A DNA stretch of 64,000 nucleotides from Stenotrophomonas sp. ATCM1_4 (GTDB lineage: Bacteria; Pseudomonadota; Gammaproteobacteria; Xanthomonadales; Xanthomonadaceae): positions 3,302,028 through 3,366,027 of the forward strand of contig NZ_QPFB01000001.1 of NCBI RefSeq assembly GCF_004348115.1, written 5' to 3'. The translations under genes and the position numbers were made by a program. Positions 49,186-59,796 of this stretch are shown here, one piece after another. The notes below the pieces were generated by a model that made no database searches, was not told the origin of the DNA, and worked only from the letters and a program-made list of their open reading frames with translations. How positions within the stretch are numbered: position 1 is the stretch's first letter; every line of letters begins with the position of its first letter.

Positions 49186-50109
49186 TCAGCGCCGGCGTTT
49201 CCGATCTTGCGCAATCGACACCGCACCCGGGATACCGGCCAGGTGCGCCTCCAGCAACGCGATGGCCTGCTTCACCTTGGCCGGCTGGCATTGACGATGG
49301 GGGGTAACCGCCCACACCGGCAGCGGCGGCACCTCCCACCCCGGCAACAGGCGCTGCAGCGTGCCATTGGCCAACTGCGCGCTCACGTCCAGGCAGGTCA
49401 GCACCGCCACGCCCAGACCGGCCATGCACAACTGGCGGACCGCCGGCTGGTTCTGGCTGACGATGCGCGGATGCGCCGGCACCAGGCACTCCTGGCCGCT
49501 GGCCGGATGCCGCCAGACCAGCCCCGGCACCTGCGCCACCCCCAGCCAATCACCGGCCGGCACCTGCAGTGGATCGGTCGGCATGCCATGGGCCTGCAAC
49601 CACTGCGGCGCGGCGCAGGGCCAGCGCTGCAGGGTGCCGATGCGCTGCGCCATCCAGTCGCTGTCCGGCAGCTGGCCGAAGCGCAGGGCCACGTCGATGC
49701 GCGCCTGCAGCAGGTCGGTCCAGCCATCGTCGAAGTACAGGTGCACGCGCAGCTGCGGGTTGTCGTGCAACCACTGGCCCAGCGCCGGGCCAATCTGGTC
49801 GGCCATGCCCAGCGGGGCGGACACCCGCAGTTCGCCGACCGGCTCCTGCCGGGCCGCCGACAATTCCGCCTCGGCCTCGCCGGCCGCATCCAGCAGGCGC
49901 GCGCAGGCCGCGTAGTAGCGGCTGCCGACATCGGTCAGCGCCAACCGCCGCGTGGAGCGGTGCAGCAGCGGTACCCCGGCTTCACGCTCAAGCACGCGCA
50001 ACTGCTGGCTGACCGCCGAGGTACTCATCCCCAGCGAGCGCGCCGCCGCACTCAACGAACCGTGCTGCACCACCCGGGCGAACAGGGCCATGCGTTTCAA
50101 GCTGTCCAT
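49186..50109 (-). CDS. LysR-family transcriptional regulator
   Basis: 307 residues. The winged helix-turn-helix lies at about 1-62 (MDSLKRMALFARVVQHGSLSAAARSLGMSTSAVSQQLRVLEREAGVPLLHRSTRRLALTD) and the periplasmic-binding-protein-like effector domain at about 90-300. The sequence style is that of the CrgA/DmlR subgroup. It is divergent from an NAD(P)-binding protein gene with 124 bases between, and that gap carries a palindrome that is a likely operator. Regulation of the divergent gene is inferred from the arrangement. Confidence 0.9.
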   Translation of the reverse strand: MDSLKRMALFARVVQHGSLSAAARSLGMSTSAVSQQLRVLEREAGVPLLHRSTRRLALTDVGSRYYAACARLLDAAGEAEAELSAARQEPVGELRVSAPLGMADQIGPALGQWLHDNPQLRVHLYFDDGWTDLLQARIDVALRFGQLPDSDWMAQRIGTLQRWPCAAPQWLQAHGMPTDPLQVPAGDWLGVAQVPGLVWRHPASGQECLVPAHPRIVSQNQPAVRQLCMAGLGVAVLTCLDVSAQLANGTLQRLLPGWEVPPLPVWAVTPHRQCQPAKVKQAIALLEAHLAGIPGAVSIAQDRKRRR

Positions 50110-50133
50110 CGGCCACCTCCTTGCCGCCCATTG

Positions 50134-50148
50134 TGAAGCATGGCTTCA
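50134..50148. promoter_or_regulatory. Candidate LysR operator
   Basis: TGAAGC (50134-50139), three bases, GCTTCA (50143-50148): a perfect inverted repeat in the gap between the divergent LysR gene and the NAD(P)-binding protein gene, 25 bases from the LysR start. LysR-type sites are imperfect palindromes of this size; the classic T-N11-A spacing is not exact. Confidence 0.4.
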
Positions 50149-50233
50149 AGGTGATTGTGGATTTTTGCGACTGCCACCGGCCCGGCTCCGGGAGGACACT
50201 GTCGCCAGTCCCACACAACACCAGGTACCCACC

Positions 50234-50884
50234 ATGAAAGTCGCATTGATCGGCGCCACCGGTTTCGTCGGCCAGGCCCTGCTGGAAGAACTGCTGGCCC
50301 GTGGCCATGACGTCACCGCACTGGCCCGCCATCCCGAGAAGCTGGCCGCCCACCCGCACCTGCGCACGGTCAAGGCCGACGCCCAGGACGCCGCCCAGGT
50401 CCAGGCTGCGGTGGCCGGCAACGATGCCGTCATCAGCGCCTTCAACGCCGGCTGGAGCAACCCGGACATCTACCGGGATTTCATGAGCGGCACCCGCGCC
50501 ATCGTCGCCGGCACCAAGGCCGCCGGCGTGAAGCGCTACATCGTGATCGGCGGCGCCGGCAGCCTGTACGCACCGGACGGCACCCAGCTGGTGGATTCTC
50601 CGAACTTCCCGGCCGCGATCTTCGATGGCGCCAACGCCGCGCGCGATGCGCTCAACGAGCTGAAGCAGGAAACCACGCTGGACTGGACCCAGCTCAGCCC
50701 GCCGGTAGCCTTCCACGGCGGCGGCCCGACCGAGCGCACCGGCCGCTATCGCGTCGACGGCGACACCCCGCTGAACACCGGCGACGGCGTCGGCACCATC
50801 AGCCCGGCCGACCTGGCCCTGGCGGTGGTTGACGAACTGGAGACACCGAAGCACGTGGGCAAGCGGTTCACGATTGCGTGGTGA
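50234..50884 (+). CDS. NAD(P)-binding Rossmann protein (NmrA/epimerase-like)
   Basis: 216 residues from ATG 50234. The Rossmann nucleotide motif MKVALIGATGFVGQALL (GxxGxxG) starts the protein. After it come ARHPEKL (NADP-style Arg after beta-2) and YIVIGGAGSLY, which replaces the Tyr-x-x-x-Lys catalytic pair of classical short-chain enzymes. That places it with atypical SDRs of the NmrA/YwnB kind, which act as redox sensors or reductases. The substrate is unknown. Transcribed divergently from a LysR regulator that probably controls it. Confidence 0.88.
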   Translation: MKVALIGATGFVGQALLEELLARGHDVTALARHPEKLAAHPHLRTVKADAQDAAQVQAAVAGNDAVISAFNAGWSNPDIYRDFMSGTRAIVAGTKAAGVKRYIVIGGAGSLYAPDGTQLVDSPNFPAAIFDGANAARDALNELKQETTLDWTQLSPPVAFHGGGPTERTGRYRVDGDTPLNTGDGVGTISPADLALAVVDELETPKHVGKRFTIAW

Positions 50885-50901
50885 TTGCGTCGCGAAAGCG
50901 G

Positions 50902-50951
50902 CCCTCACCCCAACCCCTCTCCCGCCAGCGGGAGAGGGGTTGGGGTGAGGG
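50902..50951. repeat. 24-bp near-perfect palindrome (REP-like)
   Basis: Arms 50902-50925 and 50928-50951 are exact reverse complements with only two bases between. The core CTCTCCCGC...GCGGGAGAG and the flanking CCCTCACCCCAACC are the same as in the pair at 53404-53526. It lies just after the NAD(P)-binding protein gene and before the convergent hypothetical gene, where it could also end transcription both ways. Confidence 0.85.
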
Positions 50952-50996
50952 AGACCCCGGGACACACGTCCACACCCGGCCCGCGTCGCGGGCACG

Positions 50997-51782
50997 TCAG
51001 GGCATGGAGGGCGCTCTCCGCCCCTGTTCGACGAATGCCTTGAAGCCCGGCCGAACCTCGCCTTCCTGACCGCCAGTCGGCCGAATCCGTCGCCACAGGT
51101 CTTCCTCGATCAGGCTCGCCCGGAACCGCTGCTCGTCGGAGAGCACCACATCAACCATGTAGGCCTGCGTCAATCCCGCCTGATCGCCGGCCCGCGCCTG
51201 TAGCCCGTAATAGGCACGCGCCAACGCCATGTCACGCTGATCCTTCATCGTGAAGGCAATGTCGCCGGCCATCTTCAGCGCGTACACCGAGCCCGACGCC
51301 GCGCTGGCATCGAGCATGGCAAACACCTGCTCGCGCGGTGCGCCCCTGCGCGCCAGATGATAGGCATAGAAGGCAAGTGCTGCTGGATTGCCGCGCTCGG
51401 ACAACTCCTGCAACGTTACCAAGGGGAGGCCGAGCAGATGGCGTTCGACATCCGGCCCGGGAAAGCCACGTGCGCCCAGCCAACGCGCATCCTCTGCACT
51501 GGCAGCCACACCAGGATTCTGGGGATTCCAGCGGAAGCCGTTCTCGCGCGAATCAAAGCCAGCCGATGGCAGGGCACGCGGCACGGTCGGCACAGCCTCC
51601 ACCGGCGGCACACGCATTGACGACGCATCATCAACCTCGACAGCCGACGCGCCTGATGGTGCGCGCGCATCCAGCACGCCCGCCGGACCAGGTACGGCAG
51701 ACCTGCGAACCAGATGAAATGCCACGGCCACCAGGACCAACACCAACACGAACATCGCCGCCTTGCCCGCCGGAATCCTCAT
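50997..51782 (-). CDS. Hypothetical single-pass membrane protein
   Basis: 261 residues; not recognised. A short basic start is followed by one transmembrane segment (about 9-25, AMFVLVLVLVAVAFHLV). A Pro/Ala/Ser-rich linker (about 28-75) leads to a helical domain with Sel1/TPR-like features: NPAALAFYAYHLARRGA, SGSVYALKMAGDIAFTMKDQRDMALARAYYGLQARAGDQAG. The soluble part should be periplasmic. Such repeats usually bind other proteins. It lies 211 bases downstream of metY on the same strand. Confidence 0.65.
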   Translation of the reverse strand: MRIPAGKAAMFVLVLVLVAVAFHLVRRSAVPGPAGVLDARAPSGASAVEVDDASSMRVPPVEAVPTVPRALPSAGFDSRENGFRWNPQNPGVAASAEDARWLGARGFPGPDVERHLLGLPLVTLQELSERGNPAALAFYAYHLARRGAPREQVFAMLDASAASGSVYALKMAGDIAFTMKDQRDMALARAYYGLQARAGDQAGLTQAYMVDVVLSDEQRFRASLIEEDLWRRIRPTGGQEGEVRPGFKAFVEQGRRAPSMP

Positions 51783-51931
51783 CCTGGAGATACCCCCTGT
51801 CGCTTTCGATCAGCAGATAGCACCGGACGGCCAAATCGGTCAAATCAATCACCATCCTGCGGGGAGGCGGCTACGTTCCAGCCATCTGCACCGATGTTTG
51901 CCAAGCAACGGGCGCTCCGTCTGCGTTCATG

Positions 51932-51949
51932 GGCAAGACCTGTCTTGCC
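51932..51949 (-). terminator. Small hairpin after metY
   Basis: GGCAAGAC and GTCTTGCC pair around two bases, 45 bases after the metY stop. There is no T-run, so it is a weak terminator candidate. The rest of the 211-base gap holds nothing recognised. Confidence 0.35.
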
Positions 51950-51993
51950 GCAGGCGGATGACGCCAGTGCGTCGCCCGCCCTCACACCCCGCC

Positions 51994-53280
51994 TTACGCT
52001 TGGGCCAACGCCTGCTCCAGGTCGGCCAGCAGGTCGTCGATGTGCTCGATGCCGATCGACAGCCGCACCGTATCCAGGGTCACGCCGGCCTTCTCCAGCT
52101 CGGCTTCGTCCAATTGACGGTGGGTGGTCGAGGCCGGATGGGTCGCCAGCGACTTGGCGTCGCCCAGGTTCACCAGGCGGGTGAACAACTGCAGCGCGTC
52201 GAGGAACCGGGCCCCCGCCTCGCGGCCTCCCGGCAGACCGAAGGTCAGCACGCCTGAGCCATGGCCGCGCAGGTACTTCTGCACCAACGCATGCTCCGGG
52301 TGATCCGGCAGCGCGGCGTAGTTCACCCATGCCACCTTGGCGTGCTTCTGCAGGTAGGCCGCCACTGCCAGCGCATTGCTGTTGATGCGGTCCATGCGCA
52401 ATGCCAGCGTCTCGATGCCCTGCAGGATCTGGAACGCATTGAACGGCGAGATCGCCGCACCGGTGTTGCGCAGCGGCACCACGCGGGCGCGGCCGATGTA
52501 GGCCGCCGGCCCCAGCGCTTCGGTATAGACCACGCCGTGGTAGCTCACGTCCGGCGTGTTGAGCCGGGGGAAACGCTGCTTGTGCTCGGCCCACGGGAAG
52601 CGGCCTGAATCCACGATCGCGCCACCCAGGCTGGTGCCATGCCCGCCAAGGTATTTGGTCAGCGAATGCACCACGATGTCCGCGCCGAAATCGAACGAGC
52701 GCTGCAGGTACGGCGTGGCCACGGTGTTGTCGACGATCACCGGCACGCCGTGCGCATGCGCGATCTTCGCGATCGCCTCGATGTCGGTGATGTTGCCGCG
52801 CGGGTTGCCGATCGATTCGACGAACACCGCCTTGGTGCGCGCGTCAATCAGTGCCGCGAAGGCCTGCGGATCTCGGTAGTCGGCGAAGCGGGTCTGGATG
52901 CCGAACTGCGGCAGCGTGTGCGCGAACAGGTTGTAGGTGCCACCATACAGCGCGCTGGAGGCCAGGATGTTGTCACCGGCCTCGGCGATGGTCTGGATCG
53001 CATAGGTGATGGCGGCCTGGCCGGAAGCCAGCGCCAGCGCACCAACACCGCCTTCCAGCGCCGCGATGCGCTTTTCCAGCACATCGGTGGTGGGGTTCAT
53101 GATGCGGGTGTAGATGTTGCCCGCGACCTTCAGGTCGAACAGGTCGGCACCGTGCTGGGTGTCGTCGAAGGCGTAGGCCACCGTCTGGTAGATCGGCACC
53201 GCCACCGCGCGGGTGGTCGGGTCGGGCGAATAACCGCCATGCACGGCGATGGTTTCAGGCTTCCACTGCGGGTCGGTCAT
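51994..53280 (-). CDS. metY: MetY-type O-acetylhomoserine sulfhydrylase
   Basis: PLP enzyme of the Cys/Met metabolism family that condenses O-acetylhomoserine with sulfide to make homocysteine. 428 residues, longer than cystathionine synthases (about 390) and in the MetY range. The PLP-lysine is K209 in HSLTKYLGGHGTS; the cofactor-binding stretches ALASGQAAITYAI and SSALYGGTYNLFA and the start ETIAVHGGYSPDPTTRAVAVPIYQTVAY are typical. O-succinylhomoserine as substrate cannot be excluded. No other methionine genes are adjacent and I recognise no riboswitch in the 120 bases upstream. Confidence 0.92.
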   Translation of the reverse strand: MTDPQWKPETIAVHGGYSPDPTTRAVAVPIYQTVAYAFDDTQHGADLFDLKVAGNIYTRIMNPTTDVLEKRIAALEGGVGALALASGQAAITYAIQTIAEAGDNILASSALYGGTYNLFAHTLPQFGIQTRFADYRDPQAFAALIDARTKAVFVESIGNPRGNITDIEAIAKIAHAHGVPVIVDNTVATPYLQRSFDFGADIVVHSLTKYLGGHGTSLGGAIVDSGRFPWAEHKQRFPRLNTPDVSYHGVVYTEALGPAAYIGRARVVPLRNTGAAISPFNAFQILQGIETLALRMDRINSNALAVAAYLQKHAKVAWVNYAALPDHPEHALVQKYLRGHGSGVLTFGLPGGREAGARFLDALQLFTRLVNLGDAKSLATHPASTTHRQLDEAELEKAGVTLDTVRLSIGIEHIDDLLADLEQALAQA

Positions 53281-53403
53281 CGGGGCGCTCTGCCGGATAG
53301 AGAACTGCTGACATTAGCCCAACACCGCCGCGCAGGCGGCGACGGTTGCAGTGGTTACTTGTGCCGCGATGGCATGAGCTGATGCGCTTTGCTTTTAATG
53401 CCG

Positions 53404-53526
53404 CCCTCACCCCAACCCCTCTCCCGCACGCGGGAGAGGGGCTCATTTATGGCGAGATGAAACGCTGCCTGCAGTCACGCTTTCAAAGCCCCTCTCCCGC
53501 ACGCGGGAGAGGAGTTGGGGTGAGGG
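53404..53526. repeat. Inverted pair of GC-rich repeats upstream of metY and downstream of clpB
   Basis: Two hairpins, cores at 53416-53441 (12-bp stem, AC loop) and about 53489-53514, sit in opposite orientation, so that their flanks CCCTCACCCCAA (53404-53415) and TTGGGGTGAGGG (53515-53526) also match. The whole is a roughly 39-bp inverted repeat around about 45 bases. It shares its sequence with the palindrome at 50902-50951. It fills most of the gap between the clpB stop (53541) and the metY start (53280). Confidence 0.85.
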
Positions 53527-53540
53527 GCAGCACTTCACAC

Positions 53541-56129
<2,589 letters not shown>

Positions 56130-56163
56130 GGGTCTTCTTCCTCGAATAAAGGGGGCCAGCGTC

Positions 56164-56263
56164 GCTGGCGATACTGGTTCAGATGCGGTTGCAACGGTGT
56201 GATTCAAGGGTGACGACTACCCCCTGTTCAGCCATTGCCTGCTTCCCGTCCAGTATCGCCAGC
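56164..56263. repeat. 14-bp inverted repeat framing the clpB promoter
   Basis: GCTGGCGATACTGG (56164-56177) and CCAGTATCGCCAGC (56250-56263) are exact reverse complements 72 bases apart. The sigma-32 promoter lies between them, and the predicted transcription start falls in the proximal arm. Confidence 0.7.
56181..56208 (-). promoter_or_regulatory. Sigma-32 (RpoH) heat-shock promoter of clpB
   Basis: Read on the minus strand: CTTGAAT (56202-56208), 13-base spacer, CCGCATCT (56181-56188). The E. coli consensus is CTTGAAA, N13-14, CCCCATNT, so only two bases differ and the spacing is right. It leaves about 45 bases of leader before clpB. Confidence 0.85.
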
Positions 56264-56304
56264 CGATCTGGCCCGACCTTGATCCAGCGCAAACCCGTCA
56301 TGGC

Positions 56305-57132
56305 TCAGCCGCGCGTGACCGCCACGCGGATGGCCTGCAGCTGTTGCTTCACCGCCTTGCGCTGTCCGGCATCCAGCCGCAGCAGCGCTTTCTGCCCCAC
56401 CGACAGCGACTGCAGCGCCGGGTCGACGAAGCGGTATTTGCCCTTGCCATCCGGCGCCAGCGCCAGCGGGCCCGAGGGCTCGGGGGTCTGCAGCAGGTGG
56501 TCGATCACCGCCACCAGACGGTCGTTGAAGTGCCCATCGGGATGCCCTATGTCGCGGTAGGCCTGCTGCACCAGCGGATAGAAGCGCACATAGGCCGTCG
56601 CCAGGGACTGCGCATCGGCCTGGGTGAAAGCCTTCACCCAGGGCGCGTAACGCTCGGCGTTGGCCGCAGCCAACTGCTCGACACCGTCGCTGCCCTGTGC
56701 CACCTGCAGGCTGCCCGGCATCGGTTGCAGGGCCATCGCCGAGGCCGGCAGGCTGGGCTGGGTGAGGTTGTCCACGTGCACCACCCACCGCTGGATCAGG
56801 TGCTCGCGCAGCAGCACCGCCAGCACATCGGCGGGGAACACTCCTGCCAGCGCCTGCCAGGCGCCGGCATCACTGTCCGCCAGGGCCGGCAGGGCGGGAT
56901 CGGCCGCCACGTCCGCATCCAGCGGATAACGGGGCGACGTCGGCCCCGTGGCGGGAGCAGGTGACGGCGCCGACGAGGGGTCAGCAGGTCCATCCAGCGG
57001 TGGGGGTGTCGTGGCGGCGGGCGCTGCCGGCCGCAAACGGGCCAGGTCATCCTTGAACAGCCAACCGCCGACACCACCGATCGCCACCACGCCCAACACC
57101 ACCCAAGGCCACACCGCACTGCGCTTTTCCAT
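56305..57132 (-). CDS. DUF3014-like membrane-anchored protein
   Basis: 275 residues from ATG 57132 (MEKRSAVWPW), with AAGGTGG at good distance. One N-terminal transmembrane segment (about 9-27, PWVVLGVVAIGGVGGWLF) is followed by a Pro/Ala-rich linker (about 35-70). The C-terminal domain of about 200 residues has the DUF3014 features FPADVLAVLLREHLIQRWVVHVDNL and YRFVDPALQSLSVGQKALLRL. Predicted periplasmic, function unknown in the literature I know. Divergent neighbours are absent; it sits upstream of clpB's promoter on the same strand. Confidence 0.8.
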   Translation of the reverse strand: MEKRSAVWPWVVLGVVAIGGVGGWLFKDDLARLRPAAPAATTPPPLDGPADPSSAPSPAPATGPTSPRYPLDADVAADPALPALADSDAGAWQALAGVFPADVLAVLLREHLIQRWVVHVDNLTQPSLPASAMALQPMPGSLQVAQGSDGVEQLAAANAERYAPWVKAFTQADAQSLATAYVRFYPLVQQAYRDIGHPDGHFNDRLVAVIDHLLQTPEPSGPLALAPDGKGKYRFVDPALQSLSVGQKALLRLDAGQRKAVKQQLQAIRVAVTRG

Positions 57133-57208
57133 CACATCCACCTTGCTTGCATGTGAAGGTGTGACCGGCGCAACGCCGGTGGGTTCCCCCCGGCGCCACC
57201 GCGCGTGT

Positions 57209-58789
57209 TCAGCGCGGCTTCTGCAGCGACATCAAGCCGATTACCGTGGCCAGCACCGCGTAGGCGGCGGCGACCTGCAGGGTGATCGCCTGGCGCAGCC
57301 CTTCCAGCTGCCACGGCAGGTAGATGCCGCCGCGCGGATCGGTGGAATGGATCACCCCGAACGCACTGAGCACCGCGGCCACCAGCAGCAGCATCACCGC
57401 CACGCCCGGGCGACGCTCGATCAAGGCCACCAAGGCCGCCGCCCACAGCATCGCGGTGATGATGAAACCGTTGCCCAGCACCTGCAGCGTGGCCACGTCC
57501 GACAGCCCATGCCCGTCCACCGCCGCATACAGCGCGGCGGCGGCCTCCGGCGCCACCCAGGTGCCGAACTTGATGTTGATCAGGTAGGCGATGGCCGGCA
57601 GGAAAGCCAGCGCCACCGCGATCGCATGCTCGCGCTTGGTCTGCTGGAAGGCCTGCACCGTGATGTCCAGACCGACGAACACGATGATCGGCGCCAGCAC
57701 CGCCACCGGCAGCCACTGCACCAGCCCGGCGACCACGCCGAGCATGCCGCCGATGCCGATGAACAACCCGGTCAGCAGCGTGTAACCACTGCGCGCGCCC
57801 AGCCGCTTGTAGGCCGGCTGTCCGATGTAGGGCGTGGTCTGCGCCACGCCGCCGCAGACACCGGCCACCAGCGTGGCGATGGCCTCGACCAGCAGCACGT
57901 CGCGGGTGCGGTAGTCGTCACCGGCCGCGCGGGCGCTCTCGGCGACGTTGATGCCGCCCACCACCATCAACAGGCCGAATGGCAGCAGCAGCGACAGGTA
58001 CGGCACGGTCAGCGGCAGGCCATCGACGAAGCCCAGCGACGGCAGCGGCAGCGCCACCGCCAGCGAGATCGCCGGCGGCCACTGAAAGCCGGTCAGCACA
58101 CCGGCCGAACCCAGCCCGTAGTACAGCCCCACGCCGACCAGCAGCGCGAACAGCACCCCCGGCAGGCGCAGCGGCACCACGCCGCGGGCGACCAGCACGT
58201 ACAGCAGCACGCCCAGCGTGACCAGGCCGACCAGCGGCTGGCGAAGGCTTTCGATCAGCGGCAGGAAGCCAAGCAGGGTCAGCGCGGCGCCACCGATCGA
58301 ACCGAGCAGGGCCGCCCGCGGCACGTGCCGGGTCACCGCATCACCGACGAAGGACAGCACCAGCTTGAGCAGGCCCATCACCACCAGCGAGGCCATGCCC
58401 AGCTTCCAGGTCAGCAGGGCCGCCGCGGTCGGGTCCAGGCCCTGCTGCTTGAAGCCGGCGAAGGCCGGGCCCAGCACCAGCAGCGCCATGCCGATGCTGG
58501 TCGGCGCATCCAGGCCCAGCGGCATCGCGGTGACGTCATCGCGGCCGCTGCGCGCGGCCAGCCGGTGCGCCATCAGCGTGTACATCAGGTTGCCGATCAG
58601 CACGCCCAGCGCGGTGCCCGGGAACATGCGGCCGAACACCACCTCGGCGGGGAACTGGAAGATGCCAACCAGCGCCATCGCGATGAAGCCGAGGATGGAC
58701 AGGTTGTCGACCACCAGGCCGAAGAAGCCGTTGAGGTCGCCGGGCACGAACCAGCGGGCACGTGCGGTGGGGGAATGCGGGGAATTCAT
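57209..58789 (-). CDS. NCS2-family nucleobase permease
   Basis: 526 residues with about 13-14 transmembrane helices. Start region MNSPHSPTARARWFVPGDLNGFFGLVVDNLSIL. NCS2-like elements include VTAMPLGLDAPTSIG and VGGINVAESARAAGDDY, followed by GVCGGVAQTTPYIGQPAYKRLGARSGYTLLTG. The family (xanthine/uracil/ascorbate permeases, AzgA group) imports purines or pyrimidines by proton symport. Substrate cannot be chosen from sequence alone; no purine-degradation genes are nearby. It lies 76 bases upstream of the DUF3014 gene on the same strand. Confidence 0.85.
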   Translation of the reverse strand: MNSPHSPTARARWFVPGDLNGFFGLVVDNLSILGFIAMALVGIFQFPAEVVFGRMFPGTALGVLIGNLMYTLMAHRLAARSGRDDVTAMPLGLDAPTSIGMALLVLGPAFAGFKQQGLDPTAAALLTWKLGMASLVVMGLLKLVLSFVGDAVTRHVPRAALLGSIGGAALTLLGFLPLIESLRQPLVGLVTLGVLLYVLVARGVVPLRLPGVLFALLVGVGLYYGLGSAGVLTGFQWPPAISLAVALPLPSLGFVDGLPLTVPYLSLLLPFGLLMVVGGINVAESARAAGDDYRTRDVLLVEAIATLVAGVCGGVAQTTPYIGQPAYKRLGARSGYTLLTGLFIGIGGMLGVVAGLVQWLPVAVLAPIIVFVGLDITVQAFQQTKREHAIAVALAFLPAIAYLINIKFGTWVAPEAAAALYAAVDGHGLSDVATLQVLGNGFIITAMLWAAALVALIERRPGVAVMLLLVAAVLSAFGVIHSTDPRGGIYLPWQLEGLRQAITLQVAAAYAVLATVIGLMSLQKPR

Positions 58790-58854
58790 GCGGGAGTTTC
58801 GTCAGCAGGGCCGGCCTGGATCAGCCGGCGGAAGGGGGAAAGGAAACACGTGGC

Positions 58855-59742
58855 TCATTCCGGGTCGGGCACTTTCACCCAGCCCAGGATCGGACCGCGC
58901 GCGGGATTGAGGTAGCGCACCTGCAACCAGCCATCGGCCTCGTCCAGCAACTCGACGCGGTCGCCCTTGACCAGGTAGCGCCGGGTGGCAGTGTCACCGG
59001 CGCGGCTGTAGAGCGGCAGGCGGGCCGGCACCACCGACGCACCCCAGCCCTTCATCGGCACGTCGGCCAGCGGGGGATCGAATGCATTCCACAGCGCGCG
59101 CTCCAGGCGCTTGCCCGAGGCATCCCAGGTACTCCAGACCACCAGGATGCCCATGTCTTCCGCACTGTCCAGGGACAGCACCCGGGACATGCCACTGGTC
59201 TCGACCAGTGCGCCGCGCATCGAGCGGTACAGGTAAAGCCGGTCACCCTGGTAACGGTATACGTCGCTGTACCACATCGGCCCGCTGCGACAACTGCTGC
59301 TCAGCGTGCGCGAGGCCGGATCCGGGGACAGCGTCCACAGGCCTTCGCAGCTGATCTCCGGCCCGGTGGGTGCGGCCAGCACGCGGAACCGGCCACTGTC
59401 CGGCTGGTACAGGTACACGGTGAAGGACTCATTGACCTGGCCCAGCGTCGCGCTGGTGGCCAGGTCCTGGTAGCCGTCGAAGTTGTAGTCCGCATGGCCC
59501 AACCGCGTGCCCCCGTCTTCCTCATCGGTGGCCGCCGGCAGCAGTTGCCGCGCCGATGAACGGTCGGTACCGACCTCGACGGTGCCCGCCCCTGTCAGCC
59601 GCGCATGGGCAATCACGCCGGCGGTGACCTCGAAGCGGATCTCGCTGTCATCGGCCAGCGCCGGCGGCGCCAGCAGCATCCCAGCGGCAATCAGCATGCC
59701 GATGGCGGCGCAGCGGCGGGAGGCGGGGGTATGTGGCGTCAT
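58855..59742 (-). CDS. Exported protein with C-terminal SH3-like region
   Basis: 295 residues from ATG 59742. A long signal peptide is cleaved after ALA (about residue 31; MLIAAGMLLAPPALADDSE). The mature N-terminal two thirds (about 60-210) has GHADYNFDGYQDLATSATLGQVNESFTVYLYQ, resembling XAC2610-type proteins with a calcium-binding-like DxNxDGxxD loop. The C-terminal 60 residues (YLVKGDRVELLDEADGWLQVRYLNPARGPILGWVKV) look like a bacterial SH3 domain, which often binds cell wall. Function unknown; periplasmic location inferred. Confidence 0.75.
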   Translation of the reverse strand: MTPHTPASRRCAAIGMLIAAGMLLAPPALADDSEIRFEVTAGVIAHARLTGAGTVEVGTDRSSARQLLPAATDEEDGGTRLGHADYNFDGYQDLATSATLGQVNESFTVYLYQPDSGRFRVLAAPTGPEISCEGLWTLSPDPASRTLSSSCRSGPMWYSDVYRYQGDRLYLYRSMRGALVETSGMSRVLSLDSAEDMGILVVWSTWDASGKRLERALWNAFDPPLADVPMKGWGASVVPARLPLYSRAGDTATRRYLVKGDRVELLDEADGWLQVRYLNPARGPILGWVKVPDPE

Positions 59743-59796
59743 CAGGTGACTCGTCGAAAGGCGGACCAGCGCGCAGGCTAGCCGATCCGGCACCGA

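Noticed and set aside
53281..53403. Possible SAM or SAH riboswitch upstream of metY
   Set aside because: There is a CCGCC/GGCGG stem near 53326-53340, but I could not match the conserved core of a known class.
53404..53526. CRISPR array
   Set aside because: Only two hairpin copies, in inverted rather than direct orientation, without regular spacers or cas genes.
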